This document shows positions 16,492 to 26,100 of a stretch of DNA of 64,000 nt, in pieces (position 1 is the stretch's first letter; the number at the start of each line of letters is the position of its first letter). The stretch comes from Rhizobiales bacterium GAS188. GTDB taxonomy: Bacteria > Pseudomonadota > Alphaproteobacteria > Rhizobiales > Beijerinckiaceae. A program made the position numbers and the translations under genes. The stretch lies in NCBI GenBank assembly GCA_900104855.1, contig FNSS01000001.1, positions 5,828,001 to 5,892,000 on the forward strand, read 5' to 3'. The notes beneath the pieces were generated by a model. It made no database searches, was not told the DNA's origin, and saw only the letters and a list, made by a program, of their open reading frames with translations.

Positions 16492-17496
16492 ATGCGCGAC
16501 GTCAATCCACTGGATCTCGTGGAGACGGTCCGCGAAGGCATCCTCGTGCTAGGGCCCGATCTTACCATCCGCTTTGCGAACCGTTCCTTCTGCGACACTT
16601 TCGCAGTCGCGCCAGAGGATGCGGTCGGCCGGAAGCTCTATGAACTCGGCAACGAGCAGTGGGACATTCCCGAACTCCGCACCGCTCTCGAGACAATCAT
16701 TTCTGGCGGGAAATCCATCGAGGCCTTCGAAGTTGAGCGGTTCTTCCCGTCAATCGGCTGGCGCGTAATGGTGCTCAACGCACGCAAGGTTTATCAGTCT
16801 GGCAACAAGATACAACAGATCCTTCTGGCGATCGAAGACGTCACCGAACGCGTGAGGCTTGAGCGCGAGCACGCGATCGCGCATGAGCGCATCGGCATGC
16901 TGTTGCAAGAAGTAACCCACCGGGTGAAGAACAGCCTGCAGATTATCGCGGCAATGGTCAGCATTGAAGCGCGGAGCCACAAGAGCGGCGAGGGCAAAGC
17001 GGCGCTTGAAAGGGTCTCGCATCGCATCAACGCACTTGGACAGCTCTATTCCAAGCTCAGCAAAGTCGACACGGTTGAGGCGGTCGATGCGGCGACCTAT
17101 CTGGACGAGCTATGCCGCGACCTCATCGAATCAGTAAATCGGGAAGACGGCACGTCCATCGTGCTGAAGACCGACATCGAGAGCGAGTTCCTGCCCACCG
17201 ATCGGGCAATTCCGATCGGGCTCATCGTGAACGAGCTCGTGACGAATGCCATCAAATATGCCTTTCCGGGCGATACAAAGGGCACGGTCTTGGTGACCCT
17301 AAAGCGGGTGCCCGGGGAGCTTCGCCTGACGGTCGCGGACAACGGCCAATGGGTTGATCCCCAACGCGCCGATTCCGGGCTCGGCGGCCGGCTGGTCGAC
17401 GGCTTCGCCCAACAGCTCGGCGGCCAAGTCGAGCGGAAGATCGACAGCCAGGGTACTAGCGTGCACCTGATCTTGCCGTCGCGTGAGGATTTATAG
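16492..17496 (+). CDS. PAS-domain sensor histidine kinase, HisKA_2/HWE-like
   Basis: 334 residues from ATG 16492, which has CAGGAG 7 bases upstream; earlier starts at 16441 (TTG) and 16453 (ATG) are possible. Residues ~8-110 form a PAS sensor domain (LDLVETVREGILVLGPDLTIRFANRSFCDTF). No LOV cysteine motif (NCRFLQ) is present, so it is not an obvious light sensor. The dimerisation box is of HisKA_2 type, LLQEVTHRVKNSLQIIAAMV, with phosphoacceptor His143. The ATPase domain has N-box NELVTNAIKYAF and DNGQW...SGLGGRLVDGFAQQLGG. No transmembrane segment, so a soluble cytoplasmic sensor. This kinase class feeds PhyR-type general-stress pathways in alphaproteobacteria, but no partner regulator is adjacent. 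Confidence 0.88.
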   Translation: MRDVNPLDLVETVREGILVLGPDLTIRFANRSFCDTFAVAPEDAVGRKLYELGNEQWDIPELRTALETIISGGKSIEAFEVERFFPSIGWRVMVLNARKVYQSGNKIQQILLAIEDVTERVRLEREHAIAHERIGMLLQEVTHRVKNSLQIIAAMVSIEARSHKSGEGKAALERVSHRINALGQLYSKLSKVDTVEAVDAATYLDELCRDLIESVNREDGTSIVLKTDIESEFLPTDRAIPIGLIVNELVTNAIKYAFPGDTKGTVLVTLKRVPGELRLTVADNGQWVDPQRADSGLGGRLVDGFAQQLGGQVERKIDSQGTSVHLILPSREDL

Positions 17497-17738
17497 GGAT
17501 CTGTGCGCGAGGGGTTTGGGACCGGTGCGGTCTCTGTGCTACCGGCCGTGCTGGTCTTGACGCCGGTTTGAAGGTTCACCCAACGTCCGCGCGATGTCTT
17601 CAGAGGTCACACTGGCGGCAAGGCTAATGAGACCACCGCGTCGGCAAGGACAAACTCTAGACGACCGTCTCTCGTTTGATCGAGACAAAGTTTGACTGGT
17701 CTCAGCATCGTGGCCGGGCGACCGGCTGCCGCGACGCG

Positions 17739-18545
17739 CTACTCACAGATGCGATATGTGTCGCTCGCGCCATGCCGTGCGATGTCGAAATGGAAATGCT
17801 CGGCATGGGCGGCGTCCGAGCCCGGGCCAAGCACGGTGGTGAACCAGCCGCAGGCGGCCTGCCGCATCGTGTGCAGGAACAACGTCTCCGTCGCGTTCGC
17901 CTGACGCGCGACGGCAATGCGCCGATGATCGGCGAGCACGATCTCGACGAGATCGATGGCGATGCCCTTGCCATGGGCGCTCGTCTTGGCGCCGGCGACC
18001 CCGTTGCGGCCCCGGCATTCATAGCCAGGCCCGGTGCCGAGCGCAGCGATTTGCGAGCCGAGCATCGCCGCGCCGAGCGGAGCCACCAGATCGTGTGCAT
18101 AAGCCGTGAAGACGGCGGCGAATTCGCAGTCGAGGACTGGGCGATCGGGCAGATCGAGCGTTGCGCCATTGGCCAGGCCGACGGAGGTCAGGCGCACCGG
18201 CGCGGCGATGCCGCAATCGGTGAGCGGGGCTGGAGGGGCAGGGACGGATTCGGCCTTGACACCGCTCGCGCCGAGCTCGGCGAGGCATGCTGCGGCTTCG
18301 GAGGGTTGCGCTGGCGATGGCTTTGCGGCCGGCGTTTGCGCGGGCGGCAATGGTCGCGAGGACGGGGACTGCGTCTGCAACGATGGCGCCGGTGGGCGAA
18401 CCGGCGGCAGGGGCGGCTGGCCTTGCGCTCGCGCATTCACAACCGAGATCGTCAAGCAAGCGAGCGCTGCGCCTACGGCAAGCCGTGGCGCTTTCCCAAC
18501 GGGCTTCAGATGCGGCGGGCCGCGAGGGCGGAATTGGCAGGCCAC
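17739..18545 (-). CDS. Extensin-like family protein (predicted exported wall peptidase fold)
   Basis: The C-terminal ~170 residues match the bacterial extensin-like domain: CGIAAPVRLTSVGL, then SAHGKGIAIDLVEI and AEHFHFDIARHG, which resemble the SxHxxGxAxD and HxH metal-binding motifs of DD-peptidase folds. A Pro-rich linker (PPLPPVRPPAPS) and a hydrophobic export segment (LAVGAALACLTISVVNARAQ) precede it. The start is uncertain: GTG 18545 is 15 bases after the preceding L,D-transpeptidase stop and leaves a plausible signal sequence. The open frame continues to 18671, overlapping that gene. Adjacency to an L,D-transpeptidase suggests joint action in peptidoglycan remodelling in the periplasm; this is inference. 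Confidence 0.8.
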   Translation of the reverse strand: MACQFRPRGPPHLKPVGKAPRLAVGAALACLTISVVNARAQGQPPLPPVRPPAPSLQTQSPSSRPLPPAQTPAAKPSPAQPSEAAACLAELGASGVKAESVPAPPAPLTDCGIAAPVRLTSVGLANGATLDLPDRPVLDCEFAAVFTAYAHDLVAPLGAAMLGSQIAALGTGPGYECRGRNGVAGAKTSAHGKGIAIDLVEIVLADHRRIAVARQANATETLFLHTMRQAACGWFTTVLGPGSDAAHAEHFHFDIARHGASDTYRICE

Positions 18546-18559
18546 CGCCGGACCGGAGG

Positions 18560-20038
18560 CTACTTCGCCAGCGAGACGGGCCCGCCCGCAGGCGGCTGAT
18601 CGAGGCCGTAAATGTCCTCGCGGAAATGCACCGTCCCGTCGCTGCTTTCCCAGCCGTCGAGATAGATCCAAGCGACCGGAACGGCCTGCTTGAGCTTGAT
18701 CGTCTGCGTCTCATCGCCCTTGACGGCGTCCTTGATGGCGGTGACGTCCCAGGGATCGCCGTCGGGCCCCTTCACTCCGTCGAGCAGCCAGGTGGCGAGG
18801 TCGTAGACGCCGTCGACGCGCACGCAGCCATGCGACAGGAATCGATAGTCCTGCGCGAAAGAGGACTTGGTCGGGGTATCGTGCATATAGAGGGCTTCCT
18901 TGTTGGGCATGTTGATCTTCAATGTGCCGAGCGAATTCTTGCGTCCTGCATCTTGGCGAAGCGTGTATTCCGTCGCCTCGTTCGAGGACCAATCGATCCG
19001 GCGCGGATTTACTTCTCGACCGCGTCCGTCGAGGATCCTGATATTCATGCGGGACAAGTAGCGCGGATTCTTCACCATCTTCGGGATGATCTCATTCTTG
19101 ATGATGGAAGCAGGCAAGGTCCAAGTCGGGTTCACGATGATGTCGGTGATCTTTGCCAAGATTTGCGGCGATCGATGATCGTTTCCGCCGACCACCGCGG
19201 TGTAGCGGTGCACCACACTGCCTCCGTCGACTGCCTCGACGGCCGCACCAGGGATATTCACCAGGACAAAGCGCTTGTCGAACGGGAGGGTTTGCGCAAC
19301 CGCTAGCCGTTGCGCGCTCTGCTGCAGCTCTCTCGCGCGGTCCGCGGCCGAAACATTGAGCGCCCTCAAGGTGGTCGCATCGAGGATACCGGTCTGCCGA
19401 AGTCCGAGCCTGGCTTGATAATGCTTCAAGGCCTTGGTGAGAGCATCGTCCCACCGAGCGCTCCGCGCCGTCTCATTCGGCAGCGGGCCAAGATCGGCCT
19501 CAATTCCCAGGCGCTCCCGGAGGATTGCGAGGTCGCCGGGATTTGCGCCCTGCTTGAGGGGCTTCGCCAGGGGCGGCCAGCCGCCATGATCCGCGATGTC
19601 GGCATAGCGCTGTGCGGCGGCTTTTGTGCAGCTGAGAGTTTCTGGCGCGACGGTCGGCGACGGGTCATCGGACAGCGCAGCGCCGCCGGTATCGTCCTTC
19701 GCCTTCCCGCCGCCGCGCTTCGAAAGGCGCGCCCCGCTTGCCGTTGGCGGCTGTTTTTGGTCTGGCGGCGCAGTCAGCCTCGCCATGACCCCCGGCACTA
19801 CCGACTTCGCGCAATCTGCCGGCGCACCGGGCAAGGGCTGCTGCACAAGCGCCGCGGGAGTTTGGCCCACGGGCGACGGTCCGGAAGTCGCTGCGCCGAC
19901 GCGGCCCTTGGGAGCATCTGCCCAACTGGAAATGGACACGCCGGCCGCGAGCAGACCGATAAGCACGATCGTCAGCCTCCGCCTCGCACCTCTCCCAACG
20001 AAATGTCGGTCGGGTCGTCCCTCGCGCTTTGTGGCCAT
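18560..20038 (-). CDS. L,D-transpeptidase (YcbB-like, YkuD domain)
   Basis: 492 residues. The N-terminal helix RLTIVLIGLLAAGVSISSWA (~21-40) acts as signal peptide or anchor. A Pro/Ala-rich region follows, then a peptidoglycan-binding-like stretch (~LTKALKHYQARLGLRQTGILDATTLRALN). The YkuD catalytic domain carries the catalytic motif SHGCVRV (~401-407, nucleophile Cys) followed by DGVYDLATWLL. The upstream TWTLPASIIKNEIIPKM segment is typical of the YcbB group. It makes 3-3 peptidoglycan cross-links or anchors proteins in the periplasm. A weak EcfG-like element (GGAAC-N16-CGCTT) lies about 20 bp upstream of its start. It is followed 15 bp later by the extensin-like gene, probably in one transcript. 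Confidence 0.9.
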   Translation of the reverse strand: MATKREGRPDRHFVGRGARRRLTIVLIGLLAAGVSISSWADAPKGRVGAATSGPSPVGQTPAALVQQPLPGAPADCAKSVVPGVMARLTAPPDQKQPPTASGARLSKRGGGKAKDDTGGAALSDDPSPTVAPETLSCTKAAAQRYADIADHGGWPPLAKPLKQGANPGDLAILRERLGIEADLGPLPNETARSARWDDALTKALKHYQARLGLRQTGILDATTLRALNVSAADRARELQQSAQRLAVAQTLPFDKRFVLVNIPGAAVEAVDGGSVVHRYTAVVGGNDHRSPQILAKITDIIVNPTWTLPASIIKNEIIPKMVKNPRYLSRMNIRILDGRGREVNPRRIDWSSNEATEYTLRQDAGRKNSLGTLKINMPNKEALYMHDTPTKSSFAQDYRFLSHGCVRVDGVYDLATWLLDGVKGPDGDPWDVTAIKDAVKGDETQTIKLKQAVPVAWIYLDGWESSDGTVHFREDIYGLDQPPAGGPVSLAK

Positions 20039-20073
20039 GAAGTATTAAGCGAGCAAGACCGACAAAGGTTCCA

Positions 20074-20364
20074 ATGGAACCGACTTGGGTGGAAGAAAGT
20101 ATGTCTTTAGGAATGGTTCAAGCCCAGGGATACGTCATGAAACAGCTAGGACTCGACGCTCGGCACTGTGACAAGAACGGCACTATCGGCTTCAACAAGG
20201 GCAGCGATGATCACGTGAGGTTGATGGACGTACTGCACAAGCTTGACGATGAAATGTCACAGCTCATTCGCGAAACGACAAATAGCTTCCCTCACCCCCT
20301 TTCCGGCCCTCGACCACCGGAGCACGCAGTTTTCCCGCCGCCTGAAGCCGCGCCGCTTCTTTAG
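20074..20364 (+). CDS. Hypothetical protein, 96 residues
   Basis: Not recognised. The middle (DARHCDKNGTIGFNKGSDDHVRLMDVLHKLDDEMSQLIRETT) looks like a hydrophilic two-helix segment; the C-terminal 20 residues are Pro-rich. Start is unclear: ATG 20074, 20101 or 20113 (the last after TTTAGGA). It is divergent from the L,D-transpeptidase gene and ends convergently, overlapping the next gene's stop by 4 bp. ATG 20074 sits in a small dyad, GGTTCCAATGGAACC. No membrane helix. Could be spurious. Confidence 0.4.
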   Translation: MEPTWVEESMSLGMVQAQGYVMKQLGLDARHCDKNGTIGFNKGSDDHVRLMDVLHKLDDEMSQLIRETTNSFPHPLSGPRPPEHAVFPPPEAAPLL

Positions 20365-20678
20365 GCTGGGGTAACGCTACAACTGTGCCACCCTAGCCGG
20401 AGCATCTCGCCCTCGTCGTGACGCTGAGGCCTACGGGCGACCTCCAGCCCCTCGAGTGCAAGGAGCTTCAGCCGATCAGGATCGCACTCACCGGAGTCGA
20501 TTGCCGCAAGGAGGTTTCTGGTGATGGTCGCTTTCGCTTTGGCTGCGCCCGCAGACGATAGCACACTGCTGTTCGCGGCGTTCAGATCATTCCAAACAGC
20601 ATCAACCACGACGTACAGCGTGTGGAGGGTTTCGGGATCATAGCTGCCGGAGGGCATGCCCATCACACTTTCGGTCAT
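20361..20678 (-). CDS. Hypothetical protein, 105 residues
   Basis: Starts at ATG 20678 (MTESVMGMPSGSYDPETLHTLYVVVDAVWNDL), preceded by CCAGGACGCCG; the frame is open further upstream but crosses the promoter. The sequence (LYVVVDAVWNDLNAANSSVL...KATITRNLLAAIDSGECDPDRLKLLALEGL) resembles small alphaproteobacterial helical proteins of unknown function that often accompany stress loci. I cannot name the family with certainty. A two-block promoter (see 20713-20758) lies about 40 bp upstream of the start with TATGCT as -10. No signal peptide or membrane helix, so cytoplasmic. It converges with the small gene at 20074. Confidence 0.65.
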   Translation of the reverse strand: MTESVMGMPSGSYDPETLHTLYVVVDAVWNDLNAANSSVLSSAGAAKAKATITRNLLAAIDSGECDPDRLKLLALEGLEVARRPQRHDEGEMLRLGWHSCSVTPA

Positions 20679-20712
20679 CGGCGTCCTGGACAATGCCGCT
20701 CCGATGATGGCC

Positions 20713-20758
20713 AGAGCATAATGCACGCGCCATCTCCCGCGTGAGGATCGGAATCTAC
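20713..20758 (-). promoter_or_regulatory. Two-block promoter module, copy K (GTAGATTCCG...TATGCT)
   Basis: On the minus strand GTAGATTCCG (20758-20749) is followed by TATGCT beginning 38 bases from the first G, the same spacing as the other copies. It drives the gene at 20361-20678. Confidence 0.6.
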
Positions 20759-20786
20759 CTAGATGGGCCGCCATTCTGGCCGCGTT

Positions 20787-20804
20787 CCGCCTCGAAAGAG
20801 CGCG
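20787..20804 (+). repeat. 18-bp exact repeat CCGCCTCGAAAGAGCGCG
   Basis: Identical to 32657-32674, and one mismatch from the minus-strand copy inside 15376-15400. As in those copies, a T-run, CAGGC and an ATG follow, here ahead of the small gene at 20843. It appears to be a diverged third copy of the hairpin cassette. Confidence 0.55.
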
Positions 20805-20842
20805 CCTGGGCTTTTTTCAGGCATGGGGGAATCGCCGTGACG

Positions 20843-21082
20843 ATGGAACCTATCCGACGTCCGCGCCGTATTGGATGGATGGCAAAGCTCATAGTTCAAA
20901 TCAAAGCTCTTGAAGGGCCCGCGTGCTTTGGTTGGGAAATTCGCGAGACAGATAGGTGCGGAATTCCATTCAACCTCGCCCTTGCAAGCTCGCAAGAATC
21001 GTTTGCCTCAGAGGGGATAGCAGAGGAGGCCGGCGATCGCGCGCTGGCTCAATTTGTGAAACCGGTGACGGGCGAACAATGA
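20843..21082 (+). CDS. Hypothetical small protein, 79 residues
   Basis: Not recognised by name. MEPIRRPRRIGWMAKLIVQI has a basic start, followed by GPACFGWEIRETDRCGIPFNLALASSQESFASEGIAEEAGDRALAQF. This pattern (W.I......S...F.S...A...G..AL..F) is common among tiny rhizobial proteins of unknown function. GGGGGA lies about 12 bases upstream of ATG 20843; the frame is open upstream to 20741 across the hairpin repeat. No membrane helix. It lies just before a transposase remnant. The compositional pattern and conserved-looking motif make it more likely real than not. Confidence 0.55.
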   Translation: MEPIRRPRRIGWMAKLIVQIKALEGPACFGWEIRETDRCGIPFNLALASSQESFASEGIAEEAGDRALAQFVKPVTGEQ

Positions 21083-21125
21083 ATAGCGCAGGTATGCGTT
21101 TGCGCCGTGCAACCTCCACCTGATT

Positions 21126-21460
21126 GTGCGGTCACGGTCGGGATCGGCGAGCCGGATCGAGCGGGCGCGCATGCTGCTGGCCTATCGGGAGACGCCATCC
21201 TTCTACGCTGTTGGACGCGCCATCGGCGTTACGCATCGGACGGTCGAACGCTGCCTGCGCGGGGCGTCGCGTCTAGGGGTGATGCAAGCTCTCGACGACA
21301 GCCCGAGGCCCGGACGCGAGCCCGTGATCGCTGATGGCGGCGCGCAGCTTCATCGTCGACCTGGCCTGCCGCAAGGCCAAGGATCTCGGCAATCCGCACG
21401 AGGTACGGACGACGCGGCTGTTGGCCCAGCACATCCGTGAGCACGGGCCGGCGGCGGGCC
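21126..21460 (+). pseudogene. Transposase N-terminal fragment (IS630-like helix-turn-helix), frameshifted
   Basis: Frame 1 reads RIERARMLLAYRETPSFYAV then GRAIGVTHRTVERCLRGASR and DDSPRPGREPVI, a helix-turn-helix and linker of an IS630-type transposase. At about 21335 the frame changes, and the next segment continues FIVDLACRKAKDLGNPHEVR then TTRLLAQHIREHGPAAGH, the expected continuation. After this the homology stops and no DDE catalytic domain follows. It is a dead fragment of roughly 110 codons that marks an old insertion just upstream of the adenylate cyclase control region. Confidence 0.7.
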
Positions 21461-21542
21461 ACCCGTGGAGCGCGGAAGATCCGACCCAATCGAAATTCAG
21501 ATCGCATTTTCAAGTCAAGTGACTTCTATCTGAACATCCAGT

Positions 21543-21567
21543 GGAACTCCATGCAGCCTTCTACGTT
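21543..21567 (+). promoter_or_regulatory. EcfG-type promoter (GGAAC-N16-CGTT) for the adenylate cyclase
   Basis: GGAAC 21543-21547 and CGTT 21564-21567, exact consensus and spacing, about 75 bp before the cyclase start and immediately after the transposase relic. Confidence 0.6.
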
Positions 21568-21640
21568 AACTGGTCAGGTCGACTATACTTGGGCGACCGT
21601 TAGGGGGCGTAACGGACGCTTCCGCAGACATGGGATTGGT

Positions 21641-22810
21641 ATGGAGGCCCCGCATCTGGAGCGAAAGCTCGTCGCGATACTGGCGGCTGACTTTGAAGGC
21701 TTCAGCCGCCACATGGAGCGCGACGAGATAAGAACTCTCACAGTGCTGTCCAGCCATCGGCTTATCATCGACGCTTCGATCAGCGAGTTCGGCGGACGTA
21801 TAACAGGCACCGCGGGCGACTCAGTCCTTGCTGAATTCGGAAGTGTCATTTCCGCTGTCAACTGCGCGGTGCAGATCCAACAGGTTCTTGTTTCAGAAAA
21901 CGCTGAGCTCGATGAAGAACGTCGGTTATTATTGCGCATCGGTATCAATGTCGGAGACGTGATGATGAAGGACGGCGACATCTTTGGAGATGGCGTCAAC
22001 ATCGCGGCTCGGTTGGAGTCGCTCGCGGAACCCGGCGGCATTTGCGTATCACGAGGTGTGCGCGATCACCTGCGCAAGCATCGCATCGTCGTATTCGATG
22101 ATCTCGGCGAACAGAAGGTGAAAAACATCGCGCATCCTGTGCGCGCCTTCAAGGTGAGAATTGGGGAGGCACCTCCCGGAGAGACCGTCGACCCACACTT
22201 TGAAGCCCCGGGGGAGGACGGCTTGGCCGTGGCCCCATCTCCGTTGGCCGGGGATGCAGAGGTCGAACTCGCCTTCTGGGACGCGATCAAGGATAGCGAG
22301 AATGCCGTGGAGTTCTGCGTCTACCTGGAGCGCTACCCCGACGGGCCGTTTGCCGTTTTGGCACAAACACGCCGAGACGCTTTAATCGCTGCCGCTGAGG
22401 AGGGAGCCGGCTCCGGGAGATCCGAAGCGGCATCGCTTGAAGTCGAGCTCGCTTTCTGGGAGGCGGCCAAGGATAGCAGCAACTGCGTGGAGCTCGAGGC
22501 CTATCTCCAACGCTACCCCGAGGGAGAGTTCGTGGCCCTTGCTAGCGCCAGGTTGAAGACCTTGCAGGAAGTCGCTGCAGAGCCTCCTGTCCACACGGAT
22601 GGTGACGAGGTTGAGCTGACCTTCTGGAACAGTGTCAAGGATAAAGGCAACCCCGACATGTTCCGGGCCTATCTGGACAAATATCCGAAAGGCGCCTTCG
22701 CGGAGCTTGCTCGAATCAATCTTGAGCCCGGCGGTCTGGTTGCCGGTAAGCAGACCGGACGAATCACAGCGCAGAGTCGAGACCGGGCCCCGCCGGCGCG
22801 CGGGTGTTGA
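21641..22810 (+). CDS. Class III adenylate/guanylate cyclase with three short repeats
   Basis: 389 residues from ATG 21641; the open frame extends upstream through the promoter. The cyclase homology domain (~8-180) begins ERKLVAILAADFEGFSRHME and contains the metal-binding Asp of AADFEGF, GDSVLAEF, RIGINVGDVMMKDGDIFGDGVNIAARLE and the typical end DDLGEQKVKNIAHPVRAFKV. Three ~40-residue repeats follow (VELAFWDAIKDSENAVEFCV; VELAFWEAAKDSSNCVELEA; VELTFWNSVKDKGNPDMFRA, each continuing YL..YP.G.F..LA), like the repeats attached to rhizobial cyclases and caspase-like proteins. No membrane helix. Expected product is cAMP, which could serve the Crp-family regulator at 15610; that link is inference. 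EcfG control is suggested by the exact promoter upstream. Confidence 0.85.
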   Translation: MEAPHLERKLVAILAADFEGFSRHMERDEIRTLTVLSSHRLIIDASISEFGGRITGTAGDSVLAEFGSVISAVNCAVQIQQVLVSENAELDEERRLLLRIGINVGDVMMKDGDIFGDGVNIAARLESLAEPGGICVSRGVRDHLRKHRIVVFDDLGEQKVKNIAHPVRAFKVRIGEAPPGETVDPHFEAPGEDGLAVAPSPLAGDAEVELAFWDAIKDSENAVEFCVYLERYPDGPFAVLAQTRRDALIAAAEEGAGSGRSEAASLEVELAFWEAAKDSSNCVELEAYLQRYPEGEFVALASARLKTLQEVAAEPPVHTDGDEVELTFWNSVKDKGNPDMFRAYLDKYPKGAFAELARINLEPGGLVAGKQTGRITAQSRDRAPPARGC

Positions 22811-22873
22811 AGTCGAGACCAACGCTCTTCGTCCCGCAATATCGCAATTCGCTGAAAGCCTACGCCGCATTCC

Positions 22874-23086
22874 TCAGTCGATCTTGCGCAGCGCGCCACT
22901 TTTGTGCATCGCGATGTGCTCGGTCTTGTCGCTCTTGATCTCGTACTGCGGTTCATCCTCGCTGGAGTGGCGCGGATGTCCCTTGTATTCGGTCTCGCGG
23001 GTATGGATCTGGATGATTACGCCGCTGACGCGACCGGCCTCAGAATTCCAGCTCACATGATCGCCGATTTTGAATTTTGCGGTCAT
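22874..23086 (-). CDS. DUF2945 (HVA1-like) small protein
   Basis: 70 residues: MTAKFKIGDHVSWNSEAGRV, then SGVIIQIHTRETEYKGHPRHSSEDEPQYEI and a Lys-rich end with HKSGALRKID. The pattern KxGDxVxWNSEAGxVxGxI...(Y)KGxxxxASxDxPQYEIKSDKT..AxHK...L matches the HVA1/TUDOR-like DUF2945 family, usually found in stress or plasmid gene clusters and of unknown biochemical role. Charged, cytoplasmic. The start is ATG 23086. The upstream block of the two-block promoter family lies 39-48 bases before it, without an obvious -10. It follows the giant hybrid gene with 45 bp between them. Confidence 0.8.
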   Translation of the reverse strand: MTAKFKIGDHVSWNSEAGRVSGVIIQIHTRETEYKGHPRHSSEDEPQYEIKSDKTEHIAMHKSGALRKID

Positions 23087-23095
23087 GGCATTGAC

Positions 23096-23134
23096 CTGAA
23101 TCTCCCTCGCACCCGCGCCAGGCTCGGAAATTAC
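23096..23134 (-). promoter_or_regulatory. Upstream block of the two-block module, copy F (GTAATTTCCGAGCCT)
   Basis: GTAATTTCCG at 23134-23125 on the minus strand, within CCAGTAGGTAATTTCCGAGC, closely matching copy G at 54391. No TAT appears at the usual offset, so promoter activity is doubtful; it may be an operator only. It overlaps the stop codon of the hybrid kinase gene. Confidence 0.35.
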
Positions 23135-26100
23135 CTACTGGCGATTTGCCGCGCTGCCCCGATTGAAGGTTCACGTTGCACGAGCGGTTCATCGGCGCCA
23201 ATCCAGGCAGCGGCAAGTGCCAGTCGGGCCAATGCCGGAAGAGACTTCGAGCCTGTCTTCTTCATGATCGAGGCGCGATGGTTCTCGACCGTGCGTTGGC
23301 TGATGCCGAGATCCGCGGCGATGTTTTTGCTGGGGTGGCCGGCGAGGACCATCTCCATGATTTGGCGCTGTCGTGCAGTGAGGCCTGCGATGTGGTTCGC
23401 CGCGGTCTCCCGCCAAGCGAACAGCCGGCTCGAATCTCGCGACTGCTCGAGAGCACGCTCGACGCTGGCGATGAGTTCCGTTCGGCCGATCGGCTTCTCG
23501 ATGAAGTCGGAAGCGCCCGCCTTCATGGCATGGACCGCCATGGACACATCGCTATTGCCGGTGATCATGATGGCCGGCAGCCGATGGCCCGCGTCACTGA
23601 GCCGCTCGAGCAATTCGAGCCCACTCATTCCGGGCAGGTAGGCATCTATTAGGAGACATGCTTCGCCGCCGGGACGATAAGCGTCGAGGAATGCCTCGCA
23701 ATCCGCATAATCCTCGACGGTCAGGCCATCCTCCTCGAGCACGGCGCGAATCCCCTCGCGGATGTGGCTGTCGTCGTCGACGACGAAGATGAGGGGCCGC
23801 CCCGCAGTGCCGGCCGTATCGGTAGGGTGCGGAGCACGCACGCTCGGCATGGAAAGTGATATCGCCAGGAGCCGCCGGATGGCTCGCGTCAGCTCCTTCA
23901 GCTTCACCGGCTTGTCGAGCCGTACACACGGCTGGAGCGCGATATCGCGCAACGCAGAGGTCGATATATCGCCGGTCAGAATAATGACCGGAACCTGACG
24001 ATGGAGCCTTTCCCGTAGCTTCGCGGTAGCCTGGACCCCGTTCAAGCCATTGGGGAGATTGTAATCGGCGAGTATGAGGTCGGGCCGGATCGTTCCTCGC
24101 GCCACCAATTCCAGCGCCGCGATGCCGTCCGGCGCCGATATAGCGTGATGGCCCTGGTCCTTGAGAAGGAGCTCGAGCAGGTCGCGCAGCGCGGGGTCGT
24201 CCTCGACGACCAGGATCTCGCCGGTGCGGCGAACACCTTCGACGATTCCGCCATCAAAGCCGTGCCGCCGATGCTCGGAGTGCGCCGCTATCTCGCCAGC
24301 CGGGAGCACCACCTCGACAGAGAAGACGGATCCCTGGCCAGGGCGCGAGCGGACGCCTACCTTATGCCCCAGCAAATTCCCCAAGCGCCGTACGATGGCA
24401 AGACCGAGGCCGAGACCGCGGCTGCGTTCGCGCGCCGCATTGTCGAGCTGATGATACTCCTCGAAGATCGCTTGCAGCTCCTCGTCGGGGATACCGATCC
24501 CGGTGTCCCAGATCTCGATGCTCAGCATTCCTTCGCGCCGTCGACATCCGAGCAGCACCTTGCCGCGTCTGGTGTATTTCAGGGCGTTCGACAAAAGGTT
24601 GCGGAGCATCTGCTCGAGCAGGCGCGGATCGCTGTGTATCGAAAGGCTGCAGGGAACCACGCGCAGTGCAAGCTTCTGTGCTTGCGCGTGATAGGTGAAT
24701 TCATCTCGCATCCGGTCGAGCAGATCGTTGATCGGGAAACCGACCAACTCGGCGCGCACGGTGCCGGCTTCGATCTGGTTGATGTCGAGCAGAGTGTTCA
24801 GCATGCCCGACATGGCGCCCAACGTCTCGTCGATTCCTGCGACCAGCCTTTGTGCTTTCTCCCCCACGACGATCTTCGCCAACAGTCCTTGAAGCAGGGC
24901 AAGCGTTTGCAGCGGTTGGCGGAGGTCATGGCTCGCCGCAGCGAGAAAGCGCGACTTCGCGACATTCGCCAGATCCGCTTGCCGCTTGGCTGCCTCAAGC
25001 GCATCTGCCACGTGCCTGCGTTCCGTGATATCGGCAAAGGTGATGACGACGCCCTCGACCCCCTCATCATGGGTGCGGTAGGGCAATATGCGACGCAGAT
25101 AACAGGCGCCGCTCTGCGCCTCGATCTCGCGCTCGATCGGCACGAAGGTTTGCAGCACGGTTCGGGCATCCGCGAGGAGCGTGCCGTCGGCAGATAGCGA
25201 GTTGAGGTCGGCGAGCGGCCGCCCGACATCGCTTGGAATGACGCTGAAGAGCGACTTGGTCGCCGGCGTGAAGAAGCGGATATTGAGGTTGGTGTCGAGG
25301 AACAGCGTCGCAACATCGGTGCTGTACAGGACATTTTGCAGATCATTGGACGTCGTGCGCTGCCGCTCCAAGGTTTCCTGAAGCTGGCTGTTGAGGGCCG
25401 TCAGCTCCTCGTTGAGCGATTGCAATTCCTCCTTGGAGGTCAGCAGCTCCTCATTCGTCGATTGGAATTCCTCATTGACTGACAATGCCTCTTCGTTGAT
25501 CGCCCTCTGCTCTTCGCTCGAAATCTCAAGGTTGCGGATCGCCCCTTGGAGCTCGGTCCTCGTGGCCTCGAGTTCCTGCTCCAACTCGGCGACCCGCGCT
25601 ACGTCTCCCGGAGGCGTCGGATGACCTCGCCTGCGTCCGTGCTTCGGCTCGTCGACGAAGCAGATCAGCAGCAGTTCCTCGCCCTCGCTCAGCACCGGCT
25701 GCACCGCGATGCTGAACGAGAGTGCGTCGCCGTTGCGCTTCATCCGGCCGCCGGCGACGACAATTCGCGTGTTCTCTTGACAGGCAAGCTGGATTGCCGA
25801 CCGCAGCTTGGTACGAATGCCCTCACGCACCAGGGCGAGCAGATCATGTTGGGGGTGCCCCGGCGCGACCTTGAGATAGAAGTCTGTCGGTCCCAGGAAA
25901 TAGAGACACTCGTATTTGCGGTTGATCAGTACCGCCGCCGGCGCGAAGGCCTCCATCACCAGGCGTCGACACAGGTCGGCGAGGGCGGATTGGCGCGAGG
26001 GCGCATGTCCCTGTCCCGGCCGTGCAGGGGATCGCACGCCGTCGCCGGATATCCTTGAAAGATTGAGCTCTCCGGGCCGGCTGCGACCGATGTGCCGATA